This document shows, one piece after another, positions 48,127-56,944 of a stretch of 64,000 nucleotides of DNA. The number at the start of each line of letters is the position of its first letter. The first letter of the stretch is position 1. Both the position numbers and the translations under genes were made by a program. The notes below the pieces were generated by a model, which had not been told where the DNA came from, did no database searches, and saw only the letters and a program-made list of their open reading frames with translations. This stretch comes from SIAQ01 sp963767835 (GTDB lineage: Bacteria > Planctomycetota > Planctomycetia > Gemmatales > Gemmataceae), in NCBI GenBank assembly GCA_963767835.1, contig CAVYFY010000025.1:1-64000 (forward strand), written 5' to 3'.

Positions 48127-48924
48127 ATGGCAAGGTATCGTTTTTGGCTGAATTACAGCCTGTCGGTGGTCATGGCATTGGTCTTCGTGCAAATCGGGCG
48201 GTCGCAGCATCTCATTACGGCGGAGGAGCGCACGGCGCGAGAAGCTGCGGCAACCCCCACCTGCAAGGTCTATTCGCTCGCCGAGCTCGGTGATGATCCG
48301 AAGCTGTGCAAGTGGATCGCGGAGACGATTCCGGAGATGATCCAGCCGGCGACCTGGAAGCAAGGGGACGCCAAGCTTAGCTATTATGCCCCGTCGAAAA
48401 TTCTCGTCATCAACAACACCCCGGCCGTACACGCTCAGGTAGACGAATTCCTGCAAAGCATGCGGAAGACGCTGCCGCAAAAGGTTGCGGCCACCAAGAT
48501 CGATGCGCAGGTGATGCCGGCGCAATTCCAGTTGCAGGATTCCTCTCGGCCGGTCGGTGCGGTGCAAACCGGCCCGGCAAGCTATCCGGTGCCGATATCG
48601 CCGGTGGGGCCGAAGCATCTGTTCCACTTCATCATTCGCTACGAAGGCGAAGGGATCATCGACGCGAATGTGGCGAAATTCGCGAAGGCGTTGAGCGAGG
48701 GCGCAGCGGCGAACGGTTCCAACTATTTCTATCCCCAGCCCGCCGTCCAACCGGCGGCGCCAACCGTGTGCGCTGGTGCATGTTGTGGGATGCCGGGTGC
48801 GAATGTAGCGGTGGCGGTGCCGCGCATGCCGGCCGCCGAGCCGGTAGCACCGCCGGCTTCGCTTCCGCTTACGCCGTACGGGCCGCCAACGGTGCCGCAG
48901 GCGCCGTCCAACGGGGGAAAATAG
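48127..48924 (+). CDS. secreted hypothetical protein with secretin-like short domain
   Basis: A 265-residue exported protein. The start at 48127 (MARYRFWLNYSLSVVMALVF) follows GGAGGA and gives a signal/anchor helix. Residues about 45-110 (CKVYSLAELGDDPKLCKWIA, ETIPEMIQPATWKQG, KILVINNTPAVHAQVDEFLQ) look like the STN/secretin N-domain-type module seen in planctomycete proteins. A C-terminal Pro/Ala-rich tail with a CAGACCG cysteine patch follows. Function unknown. A strong terminator follows, so monocistronic. Confidence 0.7.
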   Translation: MARYRFWLNYSLSVVMALVFVQIGRSQHLITAEERTAREAAATPTCKVYSLAELGDDPKLCKWIAETIPEMIQPATWKQGDAKLSYYAPSKILVINNTPAVHAQVDEFLQSMRKTLPQKVAATKIDAQVMPAQFQLQDSSRPVGAVQTGPASYPVPISPVGPKHLFHFIIRYEGEGIIDANVAKFAKALSEGAAANGSNYFYPQPAVQPAAPTVCAGACCGMPGANVAVAVPRMPAAEPVAPPASLPLTPYGPPTVPQAPSNGGK

Positions 48925-48947
48925 CGGCCTGCACCGTCGAGGTAATG

Positions 48948-48988
48948 AACAGCTCAAACCGCGTAGAACCGGTTTGAGCTGTTTTCGT
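48948..48988 (+). terminator. intrinsic terminator
   Basis: Arms AACAGCTCAAACCG (48948-48961) and CGGTTTGAGCTGTT (48970-48983) are perfect complements, with an 8-base loop, followed by TTCGTTTTCG. It lies 23 bp past the stop at 48924. Confidence 0.85.
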
Positions 48989-49050
48989 TTTCGCTTGGCG
49001 GGCCGGGGCGGTTGAATGTAAGATGGAGACGACCACATGAGGGCTTGACC

Positions 49051-49698
49051 ATGATAGCCGCCGTTTCCTCGCAGGAAGAATACAAGCAGACCATTCTCGA
49101 TTTGTTGCCGAATCAGGGAAGCTGGACCGAGGCTGAATATCTTTGGCTGACGGACCACACGAACCGGCTCGTGGAATTCACCGATGGCCAAGTCGAGGTG
49201 TTGCCCATGCCGACCGACCACCATCAAACGATTGCCGGATTTTTTTTCATGGCATTCACCGCATTCCTTACCCCGCTGGGCGGCATGGCGCACTTCATGG
49301 GAATACGGCTGCAAATCCGCCCCGGCAAGTTTCGCGAGCCTGACGTGCTTCTGGTGAAATCGGCCAAGGACCCGCGCCGCCGCAATCGCTTTTGGCTGGG
49401 CGCCGATCTCGCGCTCGAAGTCGTCAGCGAGGATAAACCGGAGCGCGATCTAATCGACAAACGCCTCGACTATGCGGAAGGCAAAGTGCCCGAATACTGG
49501 ATCGTGAATCCGCAAACCGAGACGATCACGGTGCTGCGGCTTGAAAATGAAAGCTACGTCGAGCACGGCGTTTTCAGTCGCGGCCAGCGGGCCACCTCGG
49601 TTATCTTGCCAGGTTTCGGCGTCGAAGCGGTGGAGGTTTTCGATCAGAAAAAAGCGCCCGACAATGATGATTCCCCGGCGGAAAATGGTTCAACGTGA
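49051..49698 (+). CDS. Uma2 family (DUF820) putative endonuclease
   Basis: A 215-residue Uma2/DUF820 protein with a PD-(D/E)XK-like fold. Motifs: TEAEYLWLTDHTNRLVEFTD at the N-terminus (the YLxLxDxxxxxxE motif), FREPDVLLVKSAKDPRR (catalytic EPDV acidic motif), GADLALEVVSEDKPERDLID (E-VS motif) and RLDYAEGKVPEYWIVNPQTE (Y-x-x-xxVxEYWIVN). The ATG at 49051 was chosen because it directly precedes the conserved region. Its 3' end overlaps the likely start of the downstream histidine kinase gene, suggesting co-expression. Role unknown. Confidence 0.87.
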   Translation: MIAAVSSQEEYKQTILDLLPNQGSWTEAEYLWLTDHTNRLVEFTDGQVEVLPMPTDHHQTIAGFFFMAFTAFLTPLGGMAHFMGIRLQIRPGKFREPDVLLVKSAKDPRRRNRFWLGADLALEVVSEDKPERDLIDKRLDYAEGKVPEYWIVNPQTETITVLRLENESYVEHGVFSRGQRATSVILPGFGVEAVEVFDQKKAPDNDDSPAENGST

Positions 49699-51376
49699 GC
49701 CGGACGTGGCACTCGGATTCGTGGACAGCGTCATGCGCAATATCACCGAGCGCAAAGAAACTGACGAAACGCTTGATCGCCAGCGCTTTGAAAAAGAGCT
49801 CCGCGATTCGCAGGCGCTTTATGAATCTCTCGTCGAGAGCTTGCCGCAAAACATCTTTCGCAAGGGCCGCGATGGCCGCGTCACCTTCGGCAACCAGCGT
49901 TACTGCGAAAGCCTGAAGCGGCCCTTGGCGGACCTTTTGGGCAAGACTGATTTCGACCTGTTTCCCCATGAACTGGCCAGCAAATATGTCGCGGACGATC
50001 GCCACATCCTCGACACCGGCGAATCCCTCGACACCATCGAGGAACACCGCCTGCCGGATGGGCGCCGGCTTTTTGTGCATGTCGTCAAAACCCCGGTCTA
50101 CAATGCTGAAAACGAGATCATCGGGGTGCAGGGCATCTTCTGGGACGTGACGCAGGAAGTGCTGGCCCATGAAGCGGTCGCCCGTTCGGAAAAGCGCTAT
50201 CGCCAACTCACCGAAGCGACGATGGACGGCATCGTCGTCATCGACACGGATGGGAACATTACGCTTTTCAACCCGGCTGCCGAGCGCATGTTCGGCTGGC
50301 GGGCCGGTGAAGTCGTCGGTTCGCCGGCGCAGATTCTGCTTCCTGAAGAATTACACGACTTGCATGTTGAAGGAATGGCTGGCTTTGTAAAGACGCGGCT
50401 GCGCGAGTTGCTCGGACGCCCCCAGGAATTCAAGGCCAAACGCAAGGATGGCAGCGATTTCCCGGTCGAGATCGCCCTGAGCGCGCTCACCCACGAAGAC
50501 GATGCCGGCGGCGCACCGGTCATCCTCGCCGCCATCCGCGATCTGACCGAGCGCAACAAGATGCGCACCGTTCTGGTGCAAAACGAAAAACTGGCGTCGA
50601 TCGGCCTGCTCTCGGCCGGCGTCGCCCATGAGATCAACAACCCGCTTGCTTTCGTTGCCAACAATCTTGCCGTCCTGGAGCGCGATTGCAAGGGACTGTT
50701 GGCGCTGCTTCAGCATTACGAAAAAGCCGCCCCGCCCGATCCGGCGTGGGCCGACGAGGCCAAGAATCTGGCCGACGACATCGATCTGCCTTACGTGAAG
50801 GCGAACATGGACCGCATTATCAGCCGAACCCGCGACGGCATCGACCGTGTTAGCCGCATCGTGCACAGCCTGCGCGGCATGGCCCGCACCGAGGCGCCCA
50901 GCCGCCAGGACACGCGCATCCCCGATCTCATCACCAGCAGCGTGGAAATCGCCCAGGGAAAATTCCGCAGGCTCGGCATCGCCGTTCATCAAGATCACGA
51001 TGCCAACCCGGTGATCCCGTGCGTGCCCACGCAACTCAGCCAGGTGATCCTTAATCTCGTGGTCAACGCGTTCCAGGCCATCGAGGCGGCGCACCGTGCC
51101 AATGGCCGGATCGACATCCGCACCCGGCGCGTCGCGGACGAATTCCTTTTGGAGGTGCAAGACAACGGTACCGGCATCAAGCCGGAGATCGTGCCGCGCC
51201 TCTTCGATCCCTTCTTCACGACCAAGGACGTCGGCGAGGGAACCGGCCTGGGGCTGTCCATCTCGCACCACATCATCGAGGCGCACGGCGGCCGCATCGA
51301 TTTCGAAACCACGCCCGGCGAAGGAACCTGCTTCCGCGTCCACCTTCCCCTCAAAGCCCCGAGGACCCAGCCATGA
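49685..51376 (+). CDS. PAS-domain sensor histidine kinase
   Basis: A soluble histidine kinase of about 563 residues. Two PAS domains: residues about 40-160 (ALYESLVESLPQNIFRKGRD ... IIGVQGIFWDVTQE) and about 170-295 (RYRQLTEATMDGIVVIDTDG ... VILAAIRDLTERNKM). Next comes the HisKA phosphoacceptor in SAGVAHEINNPLAFVANNLA, then the N box NLVVNAFQAI, G1 DNGTGI and G2 GTGLGLSISHHIIEAHGG of the ATPase domain. No membrane segment is seen, so it senses a cytoplasmic signal. The start is uncertain (49664, 49685 or 49733 possible); 49685 overlaps the Uma2 stop. It overlaps the response regulator by ATGA. Confidence 0.88.
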   Translation: MVQREPDVALGFVDSVMRNITERKETDETLDRQRFEKELRDSQALYESLVESLPQNIFRKGRDGRVTFGNQRYCESLKRPLADLLGKTDFDLFPHELASKYVADDRHILDTGESLDTIEEHRLPDGRRLFVHVVKTPVYNAENEIIGVQGIFWDVTQEVLAHEAVARSEKRYRQLTEATMDGIVVIDTDGNITLFNPAAERMFGWRAGEVVGSPAQILLPEELHDLHVEGMAGFVKTRLRELLGRPQEFKAKRKDGSDFPVEIALSALTHEDDAGGAPVILAAIRDLTERNKMRTVLVQNEKLASIGLLSAGVAHEINNPLAFVANNLAVLERDCKGLLALLQHYEKAAPPDPAWADEAKNLADDIDLPYVKANMDRIISRTRDGIDRVSRIVHSLRGMARTEAPSRQDTRIPDLITSSVEIAQGKFRRLGIAVHQDHDANPVIPCVPTQLSQVILNLVVNAFQAIEAAHRANGRIDIRTRRVADEFLLEVQDNGTGIKPEIVPRLFDPFFTTKDVGEGTGLGLSISHHIIEAHGGRIDFETTPGEGTCFRVHLPLKAPRTQP

Positions 51377-51858
51377 ACCCGGTAAGACACACGCTTCTGG
51401 TGGTGGACGATGAGGCCGATGTGTGCGATTCGGTGCATGACCTGCTGCGCCGCGAGTTCAACGTGCTCAAGGCCCGCAGCGCCGAGGAAGGGCTGAAACT
51501 CATGCGCGACCACGAGGTCCACATCATCATGACCGATCAACGCATGCCGAAGGTGAGCGGCGTGGAATTCTTGAAGTCGATCCGCGTCGGGCATCCCCAG
51601 GCGGTGCGGATGCTCTTCACCGGCTTTGCCGATCTTGATTCCGTGATCGCCGCCATCAACCAGGGGCACATTTTCCGCTTCCTGAAGAAGCCCTGGCAAC
51701 CGAGCGAATTGGAGGAAGCCGTGCGCGAGGCCGCCGGCGAATACGAACGCCTCATCGAGAACGCCGAGACGCTCCAGAGGCTGCGCGTGGAGCTGGAACA
51801 CCTGCGCGAGCGCATCACGCTTCTTGAGACGGAAGTCGCGCGCTTGCGCGGCGTATGA
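51373..51858 (+). CDS. response regulator with coiled-coil tail
   Basis: A 161-residue protein. The receiver domain covers residues 6-122: LLVVDDEADVCDSVHDLL (acidic pocket DD), phosphoacceptor Asp55 in IIMTDQRMP, the Thr in MLFTGFAD and the conserved Lys in FRFLKKPWQP. It lacks a DNA-binding or enzymatic domain; residues about 125-160 form a heptad-rich coiled coil (ENAETLQRLRVELEHLRERI then TLLETEVARL), suggesting output by oligomerisation or partner binding. The ATGA overlap with the kinase gene marks it as the cognate partner. It resembles the RpfG/HupR-type receivers (DQRMPxxxGxEFL). Confidence 0.92.
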   Translation: MNPVRHTLLVVDDEADVCDSVHDLLRREFNVLKARSAEEGLKLMRDHEVHIIMTDQRMPKVSGVEFLKSIRVGHPQAVRMLFTGFADLDSVIAAINQGHIFRFLKKPWQPSELEEAVREAAGEYERLIENAETLQRLRVELEHLRERITLLETEVARLRGV

Positions 51859-51937
51859 GTTCTTGCAGGACCAAAAGTTGCTGTTGACGCGCCGCAGGCC
51901 AGAACGTATCACGCCAGCGATCAGGGAGGAGAACCCG

Positions 51938-52144
51938 ATGCGACGTTGGTTCATTCTGGCGGCAATCCTGCTCGGCACATGCTCCGGCTGCGGGGCGATG
52001 GAAGATTTCTTCCTCGGCCCCGAGCCGTACATACCGGACCCGTCGTACCAATACGCGGCGCCGCCCAACAGTTGCGGTGCGCCGCCGCCGATTACCAGCG
52101 TCTCGCAAACGCAGGAACCGCCCCTTTTTCTGCCGTCACGCTGA
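51938..52144 (+). CDS. small lipoprotein, unknown
   Basis: A 68-residue lipoprotein. The ATG at 51938 follows GGGAGGAG; MRRWFILAAILLGTCSGCGA-MED contains a lipobox-like LLGTC or CSGC. The mature part is Pro-rich (GPEPYIPDPSYQYAAPPNSC and GAPPPITS). It lies 79 bp after the response regulator on the same strand and could belong to the same transcript. No family recognised. Confidence 0.6.
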   Translation: MRRWFILAAILLGTCSGCGAMEDFFLGPEPYIPDPSYQYAAPPNSCGAPPPITSVSQTQEPPLFLPSR

Positions 52145-52150
52145 GCCCGA

Positions 52151-53271
52151 TCACTCTTCGCTGATCGCTTCTTCCTTTCCCGTAAACATGCCCAGATAGC
52201 TGAAATAGCGCTGCTCGCTCAGGTAGCGCAGCCCCACCGCCCGCTTGACCGCGCAGCCCTCTTCATGCGTGTGCGTGCAATCGGGGAAGCCGCACAGCGG
52301 CACATAGGCGTGGAACTCGGCGAAGAAGCCCTCGACCTCTTCGGGGATGATATCCCACAAGGCGAATTGGCGGATGCCGGGTGTATCGACAACCCACCCG
52401 CCGAAGCTGAGCGGAATGAGCTCGGTGGTGGTTGTAGTGTGCCGACCCTTCTGGTTGACCTCGCTGACAGTGCGGACGCGCAGGCCGAGTTCCGGCTGGA
52501 CGGCATTGAGCAGCGACGACTTGCCGACGCCCGATTGGCCCGAAAAAACGCTTTGGCGATTGACCAGCAACCTGCGCAAGCGCTCGATGCCCAGGCCGCT
52601 GCTGGCACTGGTCAGGAGCGTCTTGATGCCGAGTTGGCTGTAATAGCCGACGATGGGCTGCACCTCGGCCGGCTCAACCAGGTCCGCCTTATTCAGGCAG
52701 ATAATCGGCTCGATCCCACCTTGCGCGGCGCTAGCCAGGTATCGGTCAATCAGATGCTGCTTCAGCTCCGGCTCTTTGAGCGCGATGACGATGACGACCT
52801 GATCGACATTGGCGACCAGCACGTGCTCGCGCCGCGCGATGCCCTCGTCAAGATGCCGTGGCGCGGCTCGACGCGCTCGATGACCCCTTCGCCGCCCGGC
52901 AACAAGAGAATCCACACGCGATCGCCCGACGCGACGATGCTGCGCTCTTCGGTCGAGAGATTCTTGAGCACCTGCCGAACCTTGCAGCGAAAGCGCCGAC
53001 CGTCCTCGGTCTGCACGAGATTGTCGAGCCCATAAACGCAAACAACCCGGCCCGGCAGGCATTGGCTTTCATCGGCGCGCGGCATGGAGGCGCCGTCATC
53101 AGTCTCGATCGTGCGCTTACGCGATAGATCCCCCTTGGCGCGGACGCGCTCGCTGTGGACGGCGGCGTCGTCGGCGCCGCCGTGCTGATGAAAGCCGCGC
53201 GTCCAGCCCTTCTCCCGCGGCGGCTTGCTGCGATTCTTGCGCAGCTCGACGCGCTTTTTCTTTTTCCCCAT
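52151..53271 (-). CDS. rsgA: ribosome small subunit GTPase RsgA (frameshift near 52830)
   Basis: A circularly permuted GTPase assisting 30S maturation. The first frame starts at 53271 with MGKKKKRVELRKNRSKPPRE and carries the OB-fold (CLPGRVVCVYGLDNLVQTED and FRCKVRQVLKNL, VASGDRVWILLLPGGEGVIE-RVEPRHGILTRASRG). After a one-base slip near 52830 the second frame gives REHVLVANVDQVVIV, G4 LNKADLV, G1 SGQSGVGKSSLLNAV, the switch region KGRHTTTTTELIPL, G3 VDTPGIRQFAL and the zinc site PLCGFPDCTHTHEEGC. The order G4-G1-G3 is the RsgA permutation. The parts are complete, so the slip is likely an assembly error. Confidence 0.9.
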
Positions 53272-53323
53272 GCTGCGATTGTATCCGAAACCGCGCAGCC
53301 CACCGCGTTCATCGGGCTCCCAA

Positions 53324-53381
53324 AGAGCCGCGCACGAAGTAAGCGGCCGGTGTAATCCGCTTACTTCGTGCGCGGCTCTTC
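53324..53381. repeat. 24-bp perfect inverted repeat upstream of rsgA
   Basis: Arms 53324-53347 (AAGAGCCGCGCACGAAGTAA...) and 53358-53381 are perfect complements around a 10-base loop. It lies in the 200-bp gap between divergent rsgA and a lipoprotein gene, so termination is not its role. It is the same design as the element at 23079-23132 (22-bp arms, 10-base loop). Confidence 0.75.
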
Positions 53382-53471
53382 CGTACGCGAGGTTGCTCTT
53401 GCGTTCATTGGCGGCATCGGCTATGCCCGCTGCCCCTTGAACTCGGAAGGCAGCAAGCAAGGAGTTAAACG

Positions 53472-54291
53472 GTGGTGAAATTCAAGGCCGCGCAATGGCG
53501 TTGTCTAATCGGCATCGCTTGCGTGCTCGTCGGCTTGCCGGGGTGCGCGAATTTCTGGGATGAATTGCTCAGCTCCGAGCGCGATTGGCGGTACATCACC
53601 AACATCAACAAGCCCGACCCGCTCATCGTTCTGCGCGACAACGATCCATCGAAGCCAAACGCCGACGGCTTGCGCCGTGCTCAGGCATTGACTGAGCTGC
53701 GCGAGCCGCTCAAGAACGGCGGGAACGCGCAGGACCAGGAGGCGTATTTGAACATCCTCGGCGCCGCTGCCACCACCGATCGCGAGCCCTTATGCCGACT
53801 GGCGGCCATCCGTGCCCTTGGCAAGTTCCAGGATCCGCGCCGCCCGCAAGCTCGAGGAAGTCTTCAAACAATCCGGGCTGCCGTTCACTGCCGAATACAA
53901 CAGCATGATCCGTCAGGAATCACTGGTGGGCCTGGAGCAGATCCACGATCCGGCATCGCTGCAACTCATGATCGAGGTCGCGTACGGCCCGCGTGCAGAC
54001 CGAAAGGCCGACCATAGGGACAAGAGCCAAACTCAGGATGAGATCATCGTTGCCATCCGCGCTCTGGGCAAATACCACGAACGGGAGGCAATTGACATAC
54101 TGGCCTCTATCCTCAAGAAGGAAAAGGACGTCGCCCTGCGCCATCGCGCACATGAATCCCTCGAAGAATCGACGGGCAAACACTGGCCCGACTCCTTCGA
54201 GGAATGGCAGAAGGCCGACGTTCGACCGCTGCCCAAGGAGAGCACCGCCAGCGAGGTCATTCATCTGATGAGCGGATGGATACCGAAGTGA
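53472..54291 (+). CDS. HEAT-repeat-like lipoprotein (frameshift near 53840)
   Basis: A planctomycete lipoprotein of about 272 residues after correction. From a GTG at 53472 (GGAG site): MVKFKAAQWRCLIGIACVLV-GLPGCANFWDE, with lipobox LPGC. Then RDWRYITNINKPDPLIVLRD, and alpha-helical pairs with HEAT-like phrases (LCRLAAIRALGKFQD; RQESLVGLEQIHDPASLQLM; DEIIVAIRALGKYHEREAID; ALRHRAHESLEESTGKHW). The frame slips by one base near 53840. Helical repeats suggest a scaffold for protein contacts at the envelope; the partner is unknown. A terminator shared with hemE follows. Confidence 0.7.
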
Positions 54292-54296
54292 CGCCA

Positions 54297-54368
54297 ACCG
54301 TTTAGCCCCGCCTCTTGAATCGCGTTTGGGTCCAAATCCGCCCGCCTCAAGAGGCCGGGCTAAACGGT
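54297..54368. terminator. bidirectional terminator between the lipoprotein gene and hemE
   Basis: Arms 54297-54319 (ACCGTTTAGCCCCGCCTCTT...) and 54346-54368 pair in 21 of 23 positions with a 26-base loop. It lies between convergent stops and overlaps the last codons of hemE. Confidence 0.7.
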
Positions 54369-55364
54369 GTCCTTCGCTGCCCGAATGTACGCTTCGAAAT
54401 TCGCCACCGGCGTTCCCTTATCGACGCCGTGATTCAGATTGATGATATGCCGATGCCCACCGCCCGCCGCCCGGCATCGGCTGGTCGCCTCCCTTACCTG
54501 CTGCGGCGTTCCGGAACGCAACACCTCCTCATCCACGTTTCCCTGAAAACTCAGGTGCGGATAATCGCGCCGCGCCGCCGCCAGATCGTGGCAGGAACCG
54601 AGACTGATCACTTCGGCGCCGCTGGCCGCAAGCAAGTCGAGATACGGGCATTCCTTCACGAACAAGATTCGCGGTGCGCCAGTTGCCCGAGCGAAGATGG
54701 CGCGATGAAACGGCTGGGCCCAACGCAAATACTCCGCGCGCGGCAATTCGCCGGCCCATGAATCGAATAGCTGATATAGCGCCGCCCCTTCGCGAATGAG
54801 CGTGTTGAGAAAGAATATCGTCGCCTGCTGGATGCGCTCGAGTAAGAACGTCCACACGAGCGGCTTTTCCTGGATGAAACCCAGCGTCCCGCACAGGTCC
54901 TTGCCGGTGCCGATGCAGTAGGTCGCCACGGTGAACGGCGCACCCGCGAAAACAATCGCGGGCAGTTCGCCGCGTAACTCCTGCTGGACGCGCTTCAGCA
55001 ATGCGACGATGGAACCAAAGCGCCCAGGCGCCGGTTCCGGATCGAGCCGTGCCACGTCATCCATCGTGCGAATGGGCCGATCCGGCACTGGGCCGCGATT
55101 GGGTTGCAGCGTGAACGGCAAACCCATCGACACCGTCAGTGTCGTGATGTCGTAAAAGAGAATGATCGCATCGACGCCGAACCGCCTGGGCAACAGCGAT
55201 GCCTGGGCCGCCAATTCGACATTGTCGGAGAATTCGTAAAACGACAGCCCGGAGCGCAGCTTGTTGAACTCGGGATCCCATCGGCCGGCCTGACGCATCG
55301 CCCAAACCGGCGGCCTTTCGACGATTTCGCCACGAGCAGCGCGAACCAGCAAATGTTCCCCCAT
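54360..55364 (-). CDS. hemE: uroporphyrinogen decarboxylase
   Basis: A 334-residue enzyme converting uroporphyrinogen III to coproporphyrinogen III in haem synthesis. Signatures: ERPPVWAMRQAGRWDPEFNK (the N-terminal substrate loop with RQAGR; the usual RYxPEY is RWDPEF here), DAIILFYDITTLTVSMGLPF (catalytic Asp region; the usual FsDI is FYDI), FAGAPFTVATYCIGTG, YQLFDSWAGELPRAEY (SWAG motif) and HIINLNHGVDKGTPVANFEA-YIRAA (GHGV/LNHG end). Length is slightly short of the usual 350. It is monocistronic between recA and a convergent lipoprotein gene. Confidence 0.94.
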   Translation of the reverse strand: MGEHLLVRAARGEIVERPPVWAMRQAGRWDPEFNKLRSGLSFYEFSDNVELAAQASLLPRRFGVDAIILFYDITTLTVSMGLPFTLQPNRGPVPDRPIRTMDDVARLDPEPAPGRFGSIVALLKRVQQELRGELPAIVFAGAPFTVATYCIGTGKDLCGTLGFIQEKPLVWTFLLERIQQATIFFLNTLIREGAALYQLFDSWAGELPRAEYLRWAQPFHRAIFARATGAPRILFVKECPYLDLLAASGAEVISLGSCHDLAAARRDYPHLSFQGNVDEEVLRSGTPQQVREATSRCRAAGGGHRHIINLNHGVDKGTPVANFEAYIRAAKDTV

Positions 55365-55399
55365 GCACCTTCCCCGTCGTTGCCGAGGCTTGCGATTAA

Positions 55400-55423
55400 C
55401 GTTCGCATGGCGCCATGCGAACG
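55400..55423 (-). terminator. 24-bp palindrome downstream of recA
   Basis: A perfect palindrome with 12-bp halves (CGTTCGCATGGC then its complement) at 55400-55423, 20 bp past the recA stop. Only a small loop can form and the T run is weak, so terminator function is inferred from position. It also lies about 36 bp upstream of the hemE start. Confidence 0.55.
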
Positions 55424-55442
55424 CTAAACGTTAACCCGGTAT

Positions 55443-56531
55443 TTATTCCGTCGCGGCTGCCGCACGCTTGCGGTGGTTGTTTGTCGGCGCGGGCGTCTCT
55501 TCGGCCTCTTCTTCCACCGGGGCGGGCGGCGGCGCTCCAGCGGTATTCGACAGGCCGCGCTTGTCGAGCACCTTCTTGGTCAGTTCTTCCATCAGGGCCG
55601 GGTTCTCACGCAGGTACTTCTTGGCATTCTCCTGGCCCTGACCCAGGCGTATGTCGCCGTAGTTGACCCAGGAACCGCTCTTGTCGATGAGCTTGTCTTC
55701 GAGGGCGAGGTTGAAGACGTCGCTTTCACGGTTGATGCCGCGATCGTGCAGGATGTCGAATTCGGCTTGGCGGAAGGGGGGCGCGACCTTGTTCTTGACC
55801 ACCTTGACGCGCACCGAGGTGCCGATGACGTCGTCGCCTTCCTTGACGGCGGTGACCTTGCGGATTTCCATGCGGACGCTGCAATAGAACTTGAGGGCCA
55901 GGCCGCCCGAGGTGGTCTCGGGGTTGCCGAACATGACGCCGATCTTTTGGCGAATCTGGTTGATGAAGAGCAAGCAGGTTTTGCTTTTGGACACGGTCGG
56001 CGTGAGGATGCGCATGGCCTGGCTCATCAAGCGGGCTTGCAGGCCCATGTGCTGATCGCCGATTTCCCCTTCGACTTCGGAGCGCGGCACCAGGGCGGCA
56101 ACCGAATCGATCACGATGATGTCCACGGCGTTGGATTTGACGAGCATCTCGGCGATCTTGAGCGCCTCCTCGCCGTGCGAGGGTTGGCTGACAAGCAAGC
56201 CTTCGAGATCGACGCCGCAGCGTTTGGCCCAGCTGGGATCGAGAGCGTGCTCGGCGTCGATGAAGGCGGCGACACCGCCCGCGCGCTGGGCATTGGCGAT
56301 AGCGTGCAGGGCGACGGTGGTCTTGCCGCTGGCTTCCGGGCCGTAGATTTCGACGATGCGGCCGCGCGGCAAGCCCTTGCCGCCCAGGGCGATGTCGAGG
56401 CTCAACGCGCCGGTGCTAATACCAGCGATTTCGGAAGCGCTGTCGGCTCCCAGCTGCATGATCGAGCCCTTGCCGAACTGTTTTTCGATTTGTTGCAGGG
56501 CGCTTTTCAATTCGCGATCATATTCGGCCAT
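55443..56531 (-). CDS. recA: recombinase A
   Basis: A 362-residue RecA, the strand-exchange ATPase and SOS co-protease. The start at 56531 follows GGAGGA and reads MAEYDRELKSALQQIEKQFG-KGSIMQLG. Motifs: Walker A EIYGPEASGKTTVALHAIA, AEHALDPSWAKRCGVDLE, Walker B DIIVIDSVAALVPRSE, loop L1 EGEIGDQHMGLQARLMSQAM-R, loop L2 FINQIRQKIGVMFGNPETTS-GG and KFYCSVRMEIRK. The C-terminal tail is Pro/Glu-rich and basic at the end (APPPAPVEEEAEETPAP...). A consensus-like promoter lies 54-82 bp upstream. Confidence 0.98.
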   Translation of the reverse strand: MAEYDRELKSALQQIEKQFGKGSIMQLGADSASEIAGISTGALSLDIALGGKGLPRGRIVEIYGPEASGKTTVALHAIANAQRAGGVAAFIDAEHALDPSWAKRCGVDLEGLLVSQPSHGEEALKIAEMLVKSNAVDIIVIDSVAALVPRSEVEGEIGDQHMGLQARLMSQAMRILTPTVSKSKTCLLFINQIRQKIGVMFGNPETTSGGLALKFYCSVRMEIRKVTAVKEGDDVIGTSVRVKVVKNKVAPPFRQAEFDILHDRGINRESDVFNLALEDKLIDKSGSWVNYGDIRLGQGQENAKKYLRENPALMEELTKKVLDKRGLSNTAGAPPPAPVEEEAEETPAPTNNHRKRAAAATE

Positions 56532-56571
56532 TTTCGCTTCCTCCTCGGCTGGAAAAGGATCCCGTTTCATT

Positions 56572-56613
56572 AAGTGTACGTATGTTTATATCGGTTGGTT
56601 TCCGGGTTGTCAA
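56572..56613 (-). promoter_or_regulatory. recA promoter with overlapping near-palindrome
   Basis: On the minus strand TTGACA (56613-56608), a 17-bp spacer and TATAAA (56590-56585) match the sigma-70 consensus. Overlapping and just downstream of the -10 is AAACATACGTACACTT (56587-56572), symmetric about TACGTA. A repressor site at this place would fit SOS control, but it matches neither the CTG-N10-CAG nor the CGAAC-N4-GTTCG LexA box. Confidence 0.55.
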
Positions 56614-56944
56614 GATCGAAGAAGGGAAAAAATCTGCAAAATCTTGTGCAACCTGTGCCCGCCCGCCCCGCCTTTACGAGGCGGCGCCAAACGAAGAATT
56701 TCGGGCTGCCTGGAAATTTGGGCGCGTGCAAAACGTCAATACGTTAAACAGTTTACGAAAAACTTCTGGCCCCGGCGCTGCCCGGCGATCCCTCGCGAAC
56801 GCTCCAAAAGACAAGTTTTCTTATATAAAGAATCCAGCAGGGACAAGGGACGCCATCGGCTCTTTGAAATCACATGGACGCACCCAGCGCCAGCGACCCC
56901 GGCCCAACGCAGTCCATCCCACCAACGTCCAAAGGCAGGTCAAT
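56614..56944. other. intergenic stretch between recA promoter and SDR gene
   Basis: There is no supported gene here. A frame is open on the plus strand from 56582 into the SDR, but it has no start with a ribosome binding site and its sequence is not protein-like until about 56945. A short AT-rich patch (TTTTCTTATATAAAG, around 56815-56830) could hold the SDR promoter. Confidence 0.4.
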
